Translations under genes and position numbers: made by a program
Shown: one piece after another, positions 44,141 through 55,361 of the stretch
Numbering within the stretch: position 1 is the first letter of the stretch
How the letters are laid out: each line of letters begins with the position of its first letter
Notes under the pieces: model-generated
What the model was told of the DNA's origin: nothing
The model's input: only the letters and a program-made list of their open reading frames with translations
The model's database searches: none
NCBI RefSeq assembly: GCF_027052235.1
Contig: NZ_JALUFF010000063.1
Location: 1 to 64,000 of the forward strand
Direction of reading: 5' to 3'
DNA from: Thermococcus sp.
GTDB lineage: Archaea; Methanobacteriota_B; Thermococci; Thermococcales; Thermococcaceae
Length of the DNA: 64,000 nucleotides

Positions 44141-44742
44141 TCTCTCGCCCCCTCAAACTTCTCGATTATCTTGCCCTTGACCTCTTCAAAGTGCTCGGGG
44201 AGTTTTTCAGGCTCAAGGCCCTTAACAAGGTATCCACCGAACTGCTTCCGGTACAAGCTCTCGTCCTCCTCCTTGAGGGCCCTGGCGTAGTTCGCTATGT
44301 GCTCGCCCCTTATCCTGTAGTCCTCCGGGAATATCTCCTCACTGTGCGGGACGTTTAAGCCGGCATCAACCGCTCCCTTGAGGACTGCGAAGATGCTCGA
44401 ACCCCTCGTCGGCGGGTGGAGGCCTATGTCAAGGATGGCCTCCTCGATGCCGGCCTGCCTTGCCTTGTAACCGATGAGCAGTCCGAGAAGGTAGGCACTC
44501 GGGGTGTTCCCGGTGTGTCCCTTCCAGCCGAAGTCCCTGATGAGCTCCCTCGTATGGGCGGAAACGAGTGTCCTGTCACCCTTGGGGTCGTAAACGATTA
44601 TCTGGGCGATGTGGTGGTTGAGGCTCTTCCTAACAACGAGCCTCGGCTTCTTGCTCTTGAGGAGCCTGAGCCTCTTGTGGTAGTTGGTCTTGCCCTCTCT
44701 CCTCCTCCTGAACGGAACCCTATACCTAGGTCCTCTCGCCAT
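44137..44742 (-). CDS. rpl18: Ribosomal protein L18 (uL18)
   Basis: 201-residue 5S rRNA-binding protein of the central protuberance. [19 protein letters not shown] and [18 protein letters not shown] are typical. Confidence 0.97.
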   Translation of the reverse strand: MARGPRYRVPFRRRREGKTNYHKRLRLLKSKKPRLVVRKSLNHHIAQIIVYDPKGDRTLVSAHTRELIRDFGWKGHTGNTPSAYLLGLLIGYKARQAGIEEAILDIGLHPPTRGSSIFAVLKGAVDAGLNVPHSEEIFPEDYRIRGEHIANYARALKEEDESLYRKQFGGYLVKGLEPEKLPEHFEEVKGKIIEKFEGARE

Positions 44743-44752
44743 CTATCTCACC

Positions 44753-45199
44753 TCACTCCTTTAAGATACCGTGCTCCTGCATGAACAGGTAGAGCTGCCT
44801 CTTGTTCTTGAACTGACCGCCCTTGGCACGGATGTAGAGCCTCCTGTAGGTGTGGGCATCGAGCTTCCCTTCGGCCTTGAGCTTTCTAAGTTCTTTCCTC
44901 AGAGCCCTTATGGTCATCATCCAGCGCTCCTTCTTGCCCATCCTAGCGGTTTTCTTACCCTTCCTGCTTCCAGGACCGCGGTGACGGCCCTTCTTCCTAG
45001 CCTCGTGGAAGGCCCTGGCACGGGCCCTGCTCTGGCCCTTTATCGGCTTCTTCTTGATGACGCCCTCGTGGATGAGCCTTTTCACGTCCTCACGGGTTAT
45101 TGCCGAGGCAACATCGTCAATTCTCTCGGGGTCTATCCATATCCTGTTCTCACCGCACTTCAACAGCTCGGCGGCAATCCTTCTCTGCATCTTGAGCAT
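44753..45199 (-). CDS. rpl19e: Ribosomal protein L19e (eL19)
   Basis: 148-residue archaeal/eukaryotic large-subunit protein with a long basic helix ([20 protein letters not shown]). ATG 45199 follows GAGGTGAGGCTC; an ATG three codons upstream falls in the ribosome-site region. Confidence 0.97.
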   Translation of the reverse strand: MLKMQRRIAAELLKCGENRIWIDPERIDDVASAITREDVKRLIHEGVIKKKPIKGQSRARARAFHEARKKGRHRGPGSRKGKKTARMGKKERWMMTIRALRKELRKLKAEGKLDAHTYRRLYIRAKGGQFKNKRQLYLFMQEHGILKE

Positions 45200-45204
45200 G
45201 AGCC

Positions 45205-45588
45205 TCACCTCGCGTTGAGAACTTTAATCCCGAGCTCCTTAGCCCTTGCAACGATAAGCTCCCTCTTCTTTGCACCAACGGTTCTCGCTATCCTCGCTGC
45301 CTGCCTTGTGGGGTCTATGGCTTCGAGCTCCTTCACGTTGTGAACGAGGACTTCCTCGTAACCGCTCGGGTGAAGTCCCCTGACTGCCCTGGGAGAGCTC
45401 CAGCCTATGCTGGGTGAGCGGGGCTTGCCCTTCTTCTTGAGCCTCATCTTGCTGTCAATTCCCTTTGGCCTTCTCCACTTGGGGTCGTTCTTGAACTTGG
45501 GGAACCTCCACCACTCCTGGCGGAGGAACCTCGGCTTCTTCCTCTTGAGCTTGGCCCTTATCCTCAGGAGTCTCGCCTTCTCGTTCAT
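45205..45588 (-). CDS. rpl32e: Ribosomal protein L32e (eL32)
   Basis: 127-residue archaeal/eukaryotic large-subunit protein; [20 protein letters not shown] and [19 protein letters not shown] mark the family. Confidence 0.97.
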   Translation of the reverse strand: MNEKARLLRIRAKLKRKKPRFLRQEWWRFPKFKNDPKWRRPKGIDSKMRLKKKGKPRSPSIGWSSPRAVRGLHPSGYEEVLVHNVKELEAIDPTRQAARIARTVGAKKRELIVARAKELGIKVLNAR

Positions 45589-45603
45589 CCCTCACACCTC
45601 ACT

Positions 45604-46158
45604 TCAGAACTTAATCGGCTTGCCTGCCTTCTCAACTATGTAAATCCCATCCTGGAAGACGCGCCTGTCCCACTTGGTTATCCTCGTCGCCTGCTCGATG
45701 TTCGCAGCGGTCTGACCTACAGCCTCCTTGTCTATGCCCTCGACCGTTATCTCCTGACCGCGAACTTTGACTGTGACTCCCGGGAGTATCTTGGCCCTCC
45801 TCGGGTTCTTCTCGCCGAGGAAGTTCTCTATGACCACCTCGTCTCCCTGAACCTTGACGGTCATCGGGAAGTGGCTGTAAACGACCTTGAGCTTGTATGT
45901 GAAGCCCTCGGTAACGCCCTTGATCATGTTGGCTATGTGGGCCTTGAAGGTCCTGACTATGGCGACATCCTTTCTCCTCGGGAACTCCTTGTAAACTACA
46001 ACCTTACCGTCTTCGGTGAATATCTGAACGCCCGGATAGCTGAACTCCCTCTCAAGCTCTCCCTTCGGCCCCTTGACCTTGACCGTATTACCTTCAACGG
46101 TGACCTCGACTCCCTCTGGTATCTCAACTTCCTCACGAATCCACGCGTCTATCGGCAT
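45604..46158 (-). CDS. rpl6: Ribosomal protein L6 (uL6)
   Basis: 184-residue large-subunit protein near the sarcin-ricin loop and factor site. Two repeated domains, with [14 protein letters not shown] in the first and [20 protein letters not shown] in the second. ATG 46158 after GAGGTGAGAGCG. Confidence 0.97.
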   Translation of the reverse strand: MPIDAWIREEVEIPEGVEVTVEGNTVKVKGPKGELEREFSYPGVQIFTEDGKVVVYKEFPRRKDVAIVRTFKAHIANMIKGVTEGFTYKLKVVYSHFPMTVKVQGDEVVIENFLGEKNPRRAKILPGVTVKVRGQEITVEGIDKEAVGQTAANIEQATRITKWDRRVFQDGIYIVEKAGKPIKF

Positions 46159-46168
46159 CGCTCTCACC

Positions 46169-46561
46169 TCAGTAGACGTAGGCTATCAGCCTTCCGCCAA
46201 TGCCCTTCTCACGGGCCTCCTTGTGGGTCATAACTCCCTGGGAGGTCGAGACTATTAGGATACCGAACTCAAACGCTGGAAGGAACCTCTTTTCCCAGCT
46301 CTCGTAGTCCCTCGCCTTGACGGGGAAGCGGGGTTTTATTGCACCGGCCTTGTTTATCTTGCCTATGAGCTGAACCCTGTAGATGCCGGCCCTTCCGTCG
46401 TCGATGAACTCGAACTCGCCTATGTAGCCGTTCTCCTGCATGACTCTCAGCACTTCGCCGATGAGCTTTGAGGCGGGCTTTATGTAGACTTCCTTCTTGC
46501 CAACCCTCTCGCTGTTGGTTATGTGTGAGAGCGCGTTCGCCAGCGGATCAAGCAAAGTCAT
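46169..46561 (-). CDS. rps8: Ribosomal protein S8 (uS8)
   Basis: 130-residue protein binding the central domain of 16S rRNA; ends [17 protein letters not shown]...GGRLIAYVY as in archaeal S8. ATG 46561 was preferred to 46567 because of GGTGAGTG spacing. Confidence 0.97.
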   Translation of the reverse strand: MTLLDPLANALSHITNSERVGKKEVYIKPASKLIGEVLRVMQENGYIGEFEFIDDGRAGIYRVQLIGKINKAGAIKPRFPVKARDYESWEKRFLPAFEFGILIVSTSQGVMTHKEAREKGIGGRLIAYVY

Positions 46562-46572
46562 CTTCACTCACC

Positions 46573-46743
46573 TCACTCATACTTCTTGAAGCCGAGTTTT
46601 GGGGCGACCTCACGGAAGCAATGCCTGCAGAGCATAAGGCCGTGTATCCTGATGACAGGGCCGTACTGACCGCAACGCATGCACCTTCTCGCGCCCTTAC
46701 CAAACTTTCTCGGCTTCCTCTTGTTGTAGTCAGCCTTCGCCAT
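46573..46743 (-). CDS. rps14: Ribosomal protein S14 (uS14), zinc type
   Basis: 56-residue small-subunit protein with a zinc site in [10 protein letters not shown] and [13 protein letters not shown] 46743 begins one base after the rpl5 stop. Confidence 0.97.
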   Translation of the reverse strand: MAKADYNKRKPRKFGKGARRCMRCGQYGPVIRIHGLMLCRHCFREVAPKLGFKKYE

Positions 46744-46744
46744 C

Positions 46745-47296
46745 TCACAATCCCTCCACCTTGGCGTTGAGCTCCTCAATCGCGAATACGATACCTTCCT
46801 CCTTCGTCAGCTTGTGCCTGTTCGGTATCTTCCTCCTCTGCCTCTTCCTCTTCGCTATCCTGAAGCCCGGTCTCTCAAGGGTCACGCAGACGTCCATACC
46901 GAAGATTCCTATCTCCGGGTCGTACTCAACGCCCGGGATGTTTATGTGCTCCTGGATTCCAAAGCAGAAGTTTCCGTGCTCGTCGAAGTTGCCGACGCTG
47001 AGCTTCCTGTCAACTGCTTCCAAAAGCCTGTCGAGCATTTTGTAGGCCTTCTCACCGCGGAGGGTGACCTTCACCGCTATCGGCTCGCCGCGCCTTATGC
47101 CAAAGTCCCTGTTGGTCTGCTTTGCGCGCCTCCTTATCGGCTTCTGGCCAACGAGTCCTTCGAGCATCTTCTCGGCTTTGGTAAGCCTCTCACCGCTCTC
47201 GCCAACTCCTATGTTTATGGTGACCTTCGCTATCCTCGGCTTCCTCATCGGGTGAGCTTCCCAGTCCGCTAGGATAGCCTCTCTGTTTATCTGCAT
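46745..47296 (-). CDS. rpl5: Ribosomal protein L5 (uL5)
   Basis: 183-residue central protuberance protein that binds 5S rRNA and contacts P-site t[23 protein letters not shown] and [17 protein letters not shown] are typical. Confidence 0.97.
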   Translation of the reverse strand: MQINREAILADWEAHPMRKPRIAKVTINIGVGESGERLTKAEKMLEGLVGQKPIRRRAKQTNRDFGIRRGEPIAVKVTLRGEKAYKMLDRLLEAVDRKLSVGNFDEHGNFCFGIQEHINIPGVEYDPEIGIFGMDVCVTLERPGFRIAKRKRQRRKIPNRHKLTKEEGIVFAIEELNAKVEGL

Positions 47297-47307
47297 CTCA
47301 TCTCACC

Positions 47308-48039
47308 TCACGGCAGGGAAATCTCGGGCTTCTCCTTTCCAACGACGAAGGCGTACTCCTTCAGGGTATCGAAGAGCTCACCGTTCTCGTCCTTGATGGT
47401 GACGACGTCCGGCCAGCCCATCGGGAACTGCCTGACCTCGACAATCCTGCCCTTCCTTGCAACGTTCTTACCCTGGGTAACGAAGACGTAGGCGCCGACC
47501 TCAAAGGGAAGCACCTTGATGATCTGCCTTTCGGGAACCTGCATTATGACGGTGTAGGATGTTCTGTAGGCGTCCTTCTCAACAAGGCTCACGAGGTGGT
47601 TGCTTCCGTCGTGGAGGTTGAGCTGAACCTTTGCCCCCTTGACCATGCGCTTGTTGTTTATTCTGAAGGGCTTAATCTTGGCCTCTTCCTCGCTTATCGG
47701 GTGGAGTATGAGCTTTCCTATCCTGTTCGGGAGAACCCTGTAGTGCTCGCCGGTCTCTGGTATCGAGATGACGTCCATTATGCCAACCGGGAAGCGGTAG
47801 TCCTTCCTAACGCGACCGTCAACGAGAACCTTGCCCTCATTGAGTATCTTCCTGGCCTCACGGGCGGTCTTTGCGTAGCCGAGGTAGTCCCTGACGATGT
47901 AGAGCAGAGGAATTGATGTCTTCATGTTGTGCGGTCCCGGGCTCGGGCGGACGGCCCACTTGTGGGCCTTCCTAGGGATGTACCAAGCCGTGGGAGCGGC
48001 AAGCCTCTTAAGATGCCTCTTTGGGCCCTTTCTCGCCAT
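47308..48039 (-). CDS. rps4e: Ribosomal protein S4e (eS4)
   Basis: 243-residue archaeal/eukaryotic small-subunit protein with an S4 domain ([18 protein letters not shown]) and a KOW-like C-terminal part. Its ATG shares one base with the rpl24 stop. Confidence 0.97.
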   Translation of the reverse strand: MARKGPKRHLKRLAAPTAWYIPRKAHKWAVRPSPGPHNMKTSIPLLYIVRDYLGYAKTAREARKILNEGKVLVDGRVRKDYRFPVGIMDVISIPETGEHYRVLPNRIGKLILHPISEEEAKIKPFRINNKRMVKGAKVQLNLHDGSNHLVSLVEKDAYRTSYTVIMQVPERQIIKVLPFEVGAYVFVTQGKNVARKGRIVEVRQFPMGWPDVVTIKDENGELFDTLKEYAFVVGKEKPEISLP

Positions 48040-48404
48040 CACTCAGCCCTCCTCTTAATTATCTTCTCCCTTCTCTCATCCTCAAGGTTGAGCTCCACAA
48101 TCATGACGTTCGACGGGTGAACCGGGTAGAACACCTCGGTTCCGTCGGTCTTCTTCTGGGTGACGCCCTCAACGTATATCCTGTACCTCTTGAGGTCGAC
48201 CTCAGCGACCTTTCCTTCCTTCCCCCTGAAGTCACCGCGCATGATCCTGACCTTGTCCCCAACCCTGATTGGGAGGTTCCTAACTCCGTACTTCTCCCTC
48301 AGGTCCTTGCTGAGGGTTGCGCTCATTATCTTGCCCCTCAGGTGAAGGGGAGCGTTGTAGAGGAACCTCCTCTGCTTTCTCGGCTGTCTCGTGTTCAACT
48401 CCAT
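48039..48404 (-). CDS. rpl24: Ribosomal protein L24 (uL24)
   Basis: 121-residue KOW-domain protein that initiates large-subunit assembly ([20 protein letters not shown]). ATG 48404 follows GAGGTGAGAGAG. Confidence 0.97.
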   Translation of the reverse strand: MELNTRQPRKQRRFLYNAPLHLRGKIMSATLSKDLREKYGVRNLPIRVGDKVRIMRGDFRGKEGKVAEVDLKRYRIYVEGVTQKKTDGTEVFYPVHPSNVMIVELNLEDERREKIIKRRAE

Positions 48405-48414
48405 CTCTCTCACC

Positions 48415-48840
48415 TCACAACACTATGCTCGCTATGCTTCCGAGCCTGACCCACCTTTCAGCTGCTTCTCTAGCAATGGCACCCCTGATCTCGGTTCCCC
48501 TCGGAACACCCTCGGGGGTAACTATAGCTGCCGCGTTGTCCTCAAACTTGACGCGCATGCCGTCGAGCCTCCTGTATTCTTTCCTCTGCCTGACGATGAC
48601 GGCCCTAACTACCTGATGCCTGATGTCGGGCCTTCCCTTCTTGACGGTAGCTATGACCATGTCGCCAACGCCCGCGCTTGCGAGCCTCCTCCTCGTCCCC
48701 TTGTAGCCGACGACACCTATAATCTGGATTACCTTGGCTCCGCTGTTGTCGGCAACCTTGAGGTAGGCCCCAACGGGCAAAGCACGGGTGGGCCTGACGG
48801 GGCTAATTCCCCTGGTTGCACCGGCACCCTTCTTGGCCAT
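48415..48840 (-). CDS. rpl14: Ribosomal protein L14 (uL14)
   Basis: 141-residue large-subunit protein at the subunit interface. [19 protein letters not shown] is the family signature. One base separates it from rps17. Confidence 0.97.
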   Translation of the reverse strand: MAKKGAGATRGISPVRPTRALPVGAYLKVADNSGAKVIQIIGVVGYKGTRRRLASAGVGDMVIATVKKGRPDIRHQVVRAVIVRQRKEYRRLDGMRVKFEDNAAAIVTPEGVPRGTEIRGAIAREAAERWVRLGSIASIVL

Positions 48841-48841
48841 T

Positions 48842-49186
48842 TCACACTCCCTCCCTGTGCTCGGCTCTCTTGGTTACCGCGACGACAACCCAGCTCTTGG
48901 TCTTGCTTATCGGTCTGGTCTCCGCTATGAGAACGCGGTCGCCAACCTTGGCGTTGATGCACTCGGGGTTGTGGGCGTGTATCTTGCTCCTCCTGAGCTC
49001 ATAACGCTCGTACTTTTTGAGGTAGTGGTAGTACTGTCTCTCAACGACTACGGTCTTCTTGCCCTTGTCGCTGACGACTACACCCTCAAAGTACCTGCCG
49101 TGTATCTTGAGGTTCCCGTGCCAGGGGCACCTGGGGTCGTTACAAACCTCAGAGGGAGGCTGAACCTTCAATCCTATCTCTCTCAT
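48842..49186 (-). CDS. rps17: Ribosomal protein S17 (uS17)
   Basis: 114-residue 16S rRNA-binding OB-fold protein; [19 protein letters not shown] is the core. Two cysteines in [10 protein letters not shown] are seen in archaeal forms. ATG 49186 overlaps the RNase P subunit stop (ATGA). Confidence 0.96.
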   Translation of the reverse strand: MREIGLKVQPPSEVCNDPRCPWHGNLKIHGRYFEGVVVSDKGKKTVVVERQYYHYLKKYERYELRRSKIHAHNPECINAKVGDRVLIAETRPISKTKSWVVVAVTKRAEHREGV

Positions 49187-49449
49187 TTCCGCCACCTCTT
49201 TTTCAATCTCATCTCGGGCCTGCCGATTAGTTCGCGACCGTTAATCCTAATCTTCTCATCGCCGAGGTCAAACTCTATCTCGACCACATCCTTCGGGACA
49301 ATCCACACCCTCTCCCCACCTATCACGAGGGTGTTCCTAGTCTCGTCGAGGACGTAGCCCTCGATGCCGACCAGCTCTGGATGAGATGCCCTTATAATCT
49401 TTGCTTTCAGTCCAATGAGCTCGTGCCAGATTATGTTTTTTGCCGTCAC
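49183..49449 (-). CDS. rnp1: RNase P protein subunit Rpp29 (Pop4)
   Basis: 88-residue Sm-like subunit of archaeal RNase P, which matures tRNA 5' ends with RNA and other proteins. [20 protein letters not shown] and [20 protein letters not shown] form the conserved barrel. GTG 49449 overlaps the SUI1 stop (GTGA). A longer frame to 49560 exists but merely runs through the SUI1 gene. The location between SUI1 and S17 is the usual archaeal one. Confidence 0.92.
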   Translation of the reverse strand: MTAKNIIWHELIGLKAKIIRASHPELVGIEGYVLDETRNTLVIGGERVWIVPKDVVEIEFDLGDEKIRINGRELIGRPEMRLKKRWRK

Positions 49450-49742
49450 TCGACCTCTATGAGCTCCTCTGAAAATCCAAGGTCTGCCAGCAACTTCTTG
49501 ATACGGTCTCTGTGGTCTCCCTGGAGCTCTATCCGTCCTTTCTTTACCGTTCCGCCGCATGCCAGCTTCGCCTTCAGTTTCTTTGCTATGTCCTCAAGGT
49601 CGAACTCTTTCTCGTCTATGCCCTCGATTATGGTCTTAAGCTTTCCGTAACGGGCCCTCTCAATGTAGACCCTAATCCTCTGCTGTTCCTTCAGCACTTC
49701 CTTAAAGAGCATCTCATCCAGAGGGTTCACAATCCTCGGCAC
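49446..49742 (-). CDS. Translation initiation factor SUI1 (aIF1)
   Basis: 98-residue homologue of eIF1, which monitors start-codon choice in the small-subunit P site. [20 protein letters not shown] and [20 protein letters not shown] are the family core. Gene overlaps rnp1 by four bases. Confidence 0.96.
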   Translation of the reverse strand: MPRIVNPLDEMLFKEVLKEQQRIRVYIERARYGKLKTIIEGIDEKEFDLEDIAKKLKAKLACGGTVKKGRIELQGDHRDRIKKLLADLGFSEELIEVE

Positions 49743-49748
49743 CTAACC

Positions 49749-49952
49749 TCACCCTTTTTTCTCCCTAAGCTTTTCATTCCTTATGGTAAGCAGGCGCGCT
49801 ATGTCGCGCCTAAGATTGCGGATGACCATGGGATTCTCCATGGAGGCCCCCATGGTGAGCACACCACGCTCCTTGGCAAGCTCAAGGCGGAGCTCCCTTA
49901 TCTTCTTGTCGATCTCCTCGATGGTCATGTCCCTAATCTCACTGGGCTTCAT
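49749..49952 (-). CDS. rpl29: Ribosomal protein L29 (uL29)
   Basis: 67-residue helical hairpin near the tunnel exit ([18 protein letters not shown]). Its first 14 bases overlap the end of rps3 in another frame. Confidence 0.97.
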   Translation of the reverse strand: MKPSEIRDMTIEEIDKKIRELRLELAKERGVLTMGASMENPMVIRNLRRDIARLLTIRNEKLREKKG

Positions 49953-50568
49953 TTCCGCTCACCTCTTCCTCGACTATCTCCTTGACCTCAATCTCATCCG
50001 GAAGCTTGGCCTCGGGCGGCATTATGGCGACCTTGACACCTATGACACCGAGCTTGAGCAGAGCTTGAGCATAGCCCTTGCTGACGAGGGTTTCGGCCGG
50101 GTTTCCGACCTTGGCGAGGTAACCCTGGTAGAAGCGGACGCTCTTGGCCCTCTCGCCGGTGAGCTTCCCGCTCAGGCGAATCTCGACACCGCGAGCACCG
50201 TTCCTCATGATGGCTCTGATCGCTGAATAGGCAGCTCTCCTGAAGTGTATACCCCTCTCAAGGGCCTGAGCCAAGCGAACCGCCTGAACCTTGGCGTTGA
50301 GGTAGGGGTTCTTGATCTCCTCGACTTCGATCTGGGGGTTCTCAAGTCCGAACTTCCTCTCAAGGGTCCTGGTAAGTTCTCTTATCCTCCTTCCGCCCCT
50401 TCCAATGACGTAGCCGGGGCTTGCAGCGAAGATTATCACCTTTGTTCCGAGGGGGGTCTTCTTTATGTCGAGCCCACCGTAGCCGGCTCTTCTGAGTTCC
50501 TTCTCAAGGTACTCGTCGATGAGCATCTCCTTAACGCCTTCCCTGATGAAGTATCTCTCGATCGCCAA
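49939..50568 (-). CDS. rps3: Ribosomal protein S3 (uS3)
   Basis: 209-residue mRNA-entry protein. A KH domain ([20 protein letters not shown]) is followed by the C-terminal S3 domain and an acidic tail. Confidence 0.97.
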   Translation of the reverse strand: MAIERYFIREGVKEMLIDEYLEKELRRAGYGGLDIKKTPLGTKVIIFAASPGYVIGRGGRRIRELTRTLERKFGLENPQIEVEEIKNPYLNAKVQAVRLAQALERGIHFRRAAYSAIRAIMRNGARGVEIRLSGKLTGERAKSVRFYQGYLAKVGNPAETLVSKGYAQALLKLGVIGVKVAIMPPEAKLPDEIEVKEIVEEEVSGNEAQ

Positions 50569-50572
50569 AGTC

Positions 50573-51043
50573 TCACCTCCTAATCTCCTCGACGACTATC
50601 TCTATGTGGGTTGTTTCTTCGTTGAAGGGGGTTGCCCTACCGAATGCCCTTGGGATGTATCCCCTGAGGACAGGGCCCCTGTGGGCAGCGGCATGGATTA
50701 TCTTGAGCCTGTCAACGTCAAGGCCCTTCTGCTCCGCGTTGTTCTTGGCGTTGAGGAGTATTTTCTTGACGGCTTTTGCCACCTTGACCGGATACCTTCC
50801 GGGACCGAAGCCCTTGCCCGGCTTGTGTCCCTGGCTGTCGTTGAAGCGCCTCATTGGAACGGGCCTCTTCTTTGCTATGACGTCATCGAGGTACTTGAGG
50901 GCGTCGTTGAGCATCATTCCCCTGATTTCCCTGAGCAGTTCAACGCTGTGCTTTGGCGAAATCCTTAAGTCCCTTCCGCTCGCCCTCGCCATCCTGTCGG
51001 GGTCAAAATTTTGGAATGAGTAGGAAAACCTGCCCCTGCTCAT
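50573..51043 (-). CDS. rpl22: Ribosomal protein L22 (uL22)
   Basis: 156-residue protein lining the exit tunnel; [16 protein letters not shown] and [19 protein letters not shown] are typical. Confidence 0.97.
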   Translation of the reverse strand: MSRGRFSYSFQNFDPDRMARASGRDLRISPKHSVELLREIRGMMLNDALKYLDDVIAKKRPVPMRRFNDSQGHKPGKGFGPGRYPVKVAKAVKKILLNAKNNAEQKGLDVDRLKIIHAAAHRGPVLRGYIPRAFGRATPFNEETTHIEIVVEEIRR

Positions 51044-51053
51044 CTAAACCACC

Positions 51054-51455
51054 TCACTTGATTGCCACGAACATCGACGACCTGGTTGCTCCAACACCCG
51101 GTGAACCGTGCTGAACGACCTTCCTCGTCATGGCGAACTCTCCGAGATAGTGACCTATCATTTCAGGCTTTATTTCCACCGGGACGAACTCCTTGCCGTT
51201 GTGGACGTGGATTGTCATGCCAACCATCTCTGGCAAGATAACCATGTCCCTGCTGTGGGTTCTTATGGGCTTCTTGTACTTGCCCTTCTTGGCGAGCCTT
51301 ATCTTCCTGAGGAGCTTCTTCTGCTCCGGGGAAAGGCCCCTCTTTAGGCTCCTCCTCTGCCTGCTCGGGAGGAGCTTGGCGAACTCCTCCAGTGACATGT
51401 TGAGAAGCTCATCGAGGGTGTAACCTCTATACCTGAACTCCTTCTTTCTCGCCAT
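51054..51455 (-). CDS. rps19: Ribosomal protein S19 (uS19)
   Basis: 133-residue head protein; [20 protein letters not shown] and [19 protein letters not shown] are the core. ATG 51455 follows AGGAAGTGAAG. Confidence 0.97.
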   Translation of the reverse strand: MARKKEFRYRGYTLDELLNMSLEEFAKLLPSRQRRSLKRGLSPEQKKLLRKIRLAKKGKYKKPIRTHSRDMVILPEMVGMTIHVHNGKEFVPVEIKPEMIGHYLGEFAMTRKVVQHGSPGVGATRSSMFVAIK

Positions 51456-51457
51456 CT

Positions 51458-52177
51458 TCACTTCCTCCTACCGGTTCTTCTCGCGGCTATGTGACCGACC
51501 TTCCTTCCGGGTGGGGCTCTTCTAGAGACTGTTGAAGGCCTTCCAATGTGGTGCTCCTTACCACCGTGCGGGTGGTTGACGGCGTTCATCTTGACGCCCC
51601 TCGGCTTCGGCCAGAACCTGTTTCTGGCCTTGGCTATGTAGTAGGCCTTACCGGCCTTGACGATCGGCTTCTCAAGCCTTCCACCGCCAGCGACAACACC
51701 TATCGTTGCCCTGCACTCGGGTTTGAACTGCTTCAGCTCACCGCTCGGGAGCTGGACGATGACCTTTCCCCTCTCCCTGCTGACGACGAGGGCGTAGGTT
51801 CCTCCAGCCCTAACGTACTTTCCGCCGTCTCCAGGAATGCCCTCGATGTTGTAGACGTAGGTTCCCTCCGGTATCTTCGCCAGCGGAAGGGTGTTGCCTA
51901 TGGCTATAGGAGCCTCAGGCCCTATGTAGACCTCCTGGCCAACGAGAACCCCTTCTGGGGCTAGGATGAGCTTTTCTGTGCCGTCCTCGAACTTTACCCT
52001 TGCAACCGGGGCAGTCCTCCCCGGGTCGTGGAGTATCTCGACGACCTCACCGCGGAGGGTTTTCTCCTTCGTGACGTTAAGTGGGACGTACTTCACGGCA
52101 CCCCTGTAGCGGTGGGAGGGTGCCCTAAAGGTCGTGCTTCCCTTACCCCTCCTCTGCTGGATGAGACTCTTTCCCAT
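51458..52177 (-). CDS. rpl2: Ribosomal protein L2 (uL2)
   Basis: 239-residue protein near the peptidyl transferase centre. [19 protein letters not shown] carries the conserved histidine region. Confidence 0.97.
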   Translation of the reverse strand: MGKSLIQQRRGKGSTTFRAPSHRYRGAVKYVPLNVTKEKTLRGEVVEILHDPGRTAPVARVKFEDGTEKLILAPEGVLVGQEVYIGPEAPIAIGNTLPLAKIPEGTYVYNIEGIPGDGGKYVRAGGTYALVVSRERGKVIVQLPSGELKQFKPECRATIGVVAGGGRLEKPIVKAGKAYYIAKARNRFWPKPRGVKMNAVNHPHGGKEHHIGRPSTVSRRAPPGRKVGHIAARRTGRRK

Positions 52178-52188
52178 CTCACATCACC

Positions 52189-52449
52189 TCAGAACAATCC
52201 CAACCTTGCCGCTATCTCACTCGCGTCGTATTCGGGCTTGAGCTTGACGTAGGCCTTCTTCTCACCCTTCATTGTGATCAGCGTGTTCACCTTCTCGACC
52301 TTGACGTTGAACATCTCTTCCACGGCCCTCTTGATGTCTGCCTTGGTTGCCCTCCTGTCAACTATGAAGGTGAGCTTGTTCTCCCTCTCTATCAGGGAGA
52401 CGGCCTTCTCGGTGACGAGGGGCCTTATGATGACCTTATACGGATCCAT
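52189..52449 (-). CDS. rpl23: Ribosomal protein L23 (uL23)
   Basis: 86-residue tunnel-exit protein that docks SRP and the translocon; [19 protein letters not shown] is the core. ATG 52449 after GGGTGATGGAA. Confidence 0.97.
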   Translation of the reverse strand: MDPYKVIIRPLVTEKAVSLIERENKLTFIVDRRATKADIKRAVEEMFNVKVEKVNTLITMKGEKKAYVKLKPEYDASEIAARLGLF

Positions 52450-52454
52450 TTCCA

Positions 52455-53222
52455 TCACCCGTAAATCTCCCTAAGCCTCTCTATCGCTCCCTTTGTCCAT
52501 ATGGTCAGCCTTCCCGGGTGCGTTCCGGGGGCAAGGAGCTCAACGCCGAGGTTGTCAACGGTAACCACATCGACACCCGGGTGGTTTCTCGCTCCCTGGA
52601 CGATTCCCTCGTTCTTGGCAACGACTATGAGCGGACCCTTGGCCTTCTTGTAGCGCCTTCCGCGCATCTTACCCTTTCCGGCCCTTATCTTGGTGTTCCT
52701 CTTTGCCCTCTCGATGTCGTCCCAGACGCCGAGCTTCTTGAATATCTCCCTGGTCTGGGCGGTCTTGAAGACCTTCTCAAGGTCGTCAACTACAACGAGG
52801 GGAAACGCCGGAACGTTGTCTATAACGTGCCCCCTGGCCTTGACGAGGTCTGGATTAGCTGTTGCAGCTATGGCGCTCATTATAGCCAACCTGCGCTCCT
52901 TCTTGTTGATGTCCTCCCAGATTATCTTCTCGACCTTCGGCGGGTGGGTTCTCCTGCCTCCCCTCGCGAAGGGAACGAATGCTGCGAACCTCGGTGAGGT
53001 CTTTATCCTCTCAACCCTCGCCATGCCGTGGCCCTTTCCGATGTTCTCGGTGACGCGCCTCTTGCCGGCGTACGGGCTCCTTCCCTGAGGCTGTATTCTG
53101 TGCGTCCATGAAGCGATTACAGCCCTCCTTATGAGGTCCGGCCTGTAAGGTGTGCTGAAGACCTTGGGGAGCTCTATCTCCTCCACCGGCTCACCTTCGA
53201 GATTAAAGACCTTAACCTTCAT
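52455..53222 (-). CDS. rpl4: Ribosomal protein L4 (uL4)
   Basis: 255-residue tunnel protein of the archaeal/eukaryotic L1e/L4 type. [20 protein letters not shown] lies in the extended loop that reaches the tunnel. Confidence 0.97.
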   Translation of the reverse strand: MKVKVFNLEGEPVEEIELPKVFSTPYRPDLIRRAVIASWTHRIQPQGRSPYAGKRRVTENIGKGHGMARVERIKTSPRFAAFVPFARGGRRTHPPKVEKIIWEDINKKERRLAIMSAIAATANPDLVKARGHVIDNVPAFPLVVVDDLEKVFKTAQTREIFKKLGVWDDIERAKRNTKIRAGKGKMRGRRYKKAKGPLIVVAKNEGIVQGARNHPGVDVVTVDNLGVELLAPGTHPGRLTIWTKGAIERLREIYG

Positions 53223-53232
53223 TCATCTCACC

Positions 53233-54276
53233 TCACTGCTTGGACTCCCTACTGACGTAGGTTATCTGTGGCCTCTCAACGGGCGGTCTCTTCTTGGGTG
53301 GCCTTATGGCCGGCCTAACCCTGATTATTCTCTTGAAGGAACCGGGAACGCTTCCCTCAATCATAAGGAAGTCGCTCCTTACGATGCCGTAGTGCGGGAA
53401 GCCACCCTTCGGGGTGATCTCTATCTCGTGCTTCTCGTCGAGCTTGAGCTTGCCGTTCTCACCGATGGCGATGAGCCTCTTGTTGAACTCGGTCCTGTGG
53501 TGGAAGCCCATCTGACCTGCCTGCGGAACGGTCCACATAACCCTGGCCGGATGCCAGGGACCGAGGTTGCCGATGTGCCTGCCCTTTCCAGCACGCTGGG
53601 CCTTGTGGAACTGAACCTTGACGCCCCAGCGCTTAACCGGGCCCTGGGTTCCCTTGCCCTTGGTGACGGCTATGACATCGAGGAGCTCACCCTCGTGGAG
53701 AACCTCGCTAGCGCGGAGCTCCTTGCCGATCTTCTCTTTGGCGTAGGCAAACTTCGCTTTAACGTCGTCGCCACCGATGGCGTACTCCATTACCTCAGGC
53801 TTCTTCTTGAGCTTGACGAGCCAGGGCTGGGTGTGGACGAGGAGCCTTATGTCCACTATCTCGCCGTCGTTGACGAGGTCCTCAAGCTGACCGAGCTTGG
53901 CGTTGAATGCATCTTCGCCATACTCCTTGGGCAGGGTCTTTATGCGCCTCTTGACGTACTTGTTGAGGTCGTAGAACCAGACCTCGGTCGCTGTTTCGAG
54001 GCCAAGGTAGCCCTGCTTGTAGGCCCTTATCCCGTAAACGAAGAGTGGCGGAACCTCGACTATCGTAACGGGCACGAATATCTCCTTGCCCTTCGTGAGT
54101 CCGGGGCTGTCGTCTATCATGAGGATGTGGGTCATTCCGGCCTTGTAGCCTGCAAAGCCCAGCATCCTGACCTCACTGTCCTGTGGCCACTTCTTGATTC
54201 TCGGGACTATGCTCCTAGCCCTCTTCCTCGGGGAGTAGGCGAGTGAACCTCTCCTTGGTCTGTGAACCTTTCCCAT
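53233..54276 (-). CDS. rpl3: Ribosomal protein L3 (uL3)
   Basis: 347-residue protein near the peptidyl transferase centre, long archaeal/eukaryotic form. [20 protein letters not shown] and [13 protein letters not shown] are typical. Starts one base after the methyltransferase stop. Confidence 0.97.
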   Translation of the reverse strand: MGKVHRPRRGSLAYSPRKRARSIVPRIKKWPQDSEVRMLGFAGYKAGMTHILMIDDSPGLTKGKEIFVPVTIVEVPPLFVYGIRAYKQGYLGLETATEVWFYDLNKYVKRRIKTLPKEYGEDAFNAKLGQLEDLVNDGEIVDIRLLVHTQPWLVKLKKKPEVMEYAIGGDDVKAKFAYAKEKIGKELRASEVLHEGELLDVIAVTKGKGTQGPVKRWGVKVQFHKAQRAGKGRHIGNLGPWHPARVMWTVPQAGQMGFHHRTEFNKRLIAIGENGKLKLDEKHEIEITPKGGFPHYGIVRSDFLMIEGSVPGSFKRIIRVRPAIRPPKKRPPVERPQITYVSRESKQ

Positions 54277-54277
54277 C

Positions 54278-55045
54278 TCAATCCCTCCTCATGAGATTAA
54301 ATATCGCGAGAGTTGCCAGTAGTGCCTCCTCGGTGCGGACGGTTTTGGTCCGCTGGTTCGGGATCGTGTTCAGCACGAGGTCGAACTCGTACTTCTCCTC
54401 CAGCAACTCCATAACGCCCCTCCTCGGCGAGCCGAACACGAACCCGACCTCACCCTCAAGGGGCGGGATTTTAGCGTGCCTCACATCGCGACCCTTCCTT
54501 GAGGTCGCGATGACCAAGTCCAGCTCGGCCTTTTTAAGTGTTTTTGCCAGCGGTTTCCCACTCAGGTGAACCCTGTATCCCCAGTATTCTTCCGGTTTCG
54601 CTGGTATTACCCTTAATGGCCTCACCGAGATAATCTTGAAGGTTGCGCGCCCCCTCACGTTCCCCTCCACCAGAGCGAGCTCATCGAACCCTATATCAGC
54701 GTAGATTCTCTTCCCCTTTCTGAAAGCGAAGCCCTCGCGGATTTCCCCAACCCTGGGCTTTCCCTTGAGCTTGTGGTGTGGTGTCCTCAGCGGGGGGACG
54801 ACGCCGATGTATTTGAGCTCGGGCAGGAGAGGGAACAGCCGCTTCCTGAGATACTGGGGTGTTTCCATGTATTCAAGCACGGTTTTTATGAACCTGCCGT
54901 CCCTACCGCCGGCCCGGTATATCCATACGTGCTCGACGCCGAAGATTGCACAGGCCCTAGCTATTTGTCCAACCTTGTAGGTTCTTATCTTGGGGTCATC
55001 GGTCTCCTCAAGGAGTGAATCTGGAATGAAGACGTGCCAGGCCAT
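54278..55045 (-). CDS. SPOUT-type RNA methyltransferase (DUF171, C9orf114-like)
   Basis: 255-residue member of the SPOUT family related to human C9orf114/SPOUT1. The knotted SAM site is suggested by [12 protein letters not shown] and [15 protein letters not shown], with [26 protein letters not shown] as the C-terminal block. The domain inserted at about 85-155 is OB-like. A likely target is rRNA, given that the gene heads the ribosomal operon and reads straight into rpl3; this is inference. Confidence 0.88.
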   Translation of the reverse strand: MAWHVFIPDSLLEETDDPKIRTYKVGQIARACAIFGVEHVWIYRAGGRDGRFIKTVLEYMETPQYLRKRLFPLLPELKYIGVVPPLRTPHHKLKGKPRVGEIREGFAFRKGKRIYADIGFDELALVEGNVRGRATFKIISVRPLRVIPAKPEEYWGYRVHLSGKPLAKTLKKAELDLVIATSRKGRDVRHAKIPPLEGEVGFVFGSPRRGVMELLEEKYEFDLVLNTIPNQRTKTVRTEEALLATLAIFNLMRRD

Positions 55046-55098
55046 TTTCCTTCATCCTGCCCCCACTGTCTCCCCTAAGCTGAAGGGAGCTTGTGAGG

Positions 55099-55117
55099 AC
55101 TATTTAAAAGGCTTTCG
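55099..55117 (-). promoter_or_regulatory. Main promoter of the ribosomal supercluster
   Basis: Minus strand CGAAAG followed by CCTTTTAAATAG, a strong BRE and TATA box about 55 bases before the methyltransferase ATG. The leader of about 30 bases has no obvious ribosome site except ATGAAGGAAA near the start. Confidence 0.75.
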
Positions 55118-55259
55118 AACCTTTCCACCTTTTTTCGGACCCAGAAGTGTGAAACTTTTTTGCAAAGAAAGGTGATAAGAGACCAAAGGTAATGAACTTC
55201 CGAAAGGCAGATGAAACAAGCGCGTCAAAACAGATTCAAGTCGAAGGAGTCCGTGAGAA

Positions 55260-55336
55260 TGGAGCCCCGGGCGGGGTTTGAACCCGCGACCTGCCGCTTA
55301 CCAAGCGGCCGCTCCACCAGGCTGAGCCACCGGGGC
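55260..55336 (-). tRNA. tRNA-Thr (anticodon GGT)
   Basis: Acceptor GCCCCGG/CCGGGGC, anticodon stem GCCGC/GCGGC with loop TTGGTAA (anticodon GGT), T arm GCGGG/CCCGC, discriminator T and encoded CCA. Acceptor and T arm match tRNA-Thr(TGT) at 16041. Confidence 0.97.
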
Positions 55337-55361
55337 GCCGATGATACGATGCCCCCAGCGT

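Noticed and set aside
49450-49560. N-terminal extension of the RNase P subunit
   Set aside because: The extra frame is the SUI1 gene read in another frame; GTG 49449 has proper spacing and overlap.
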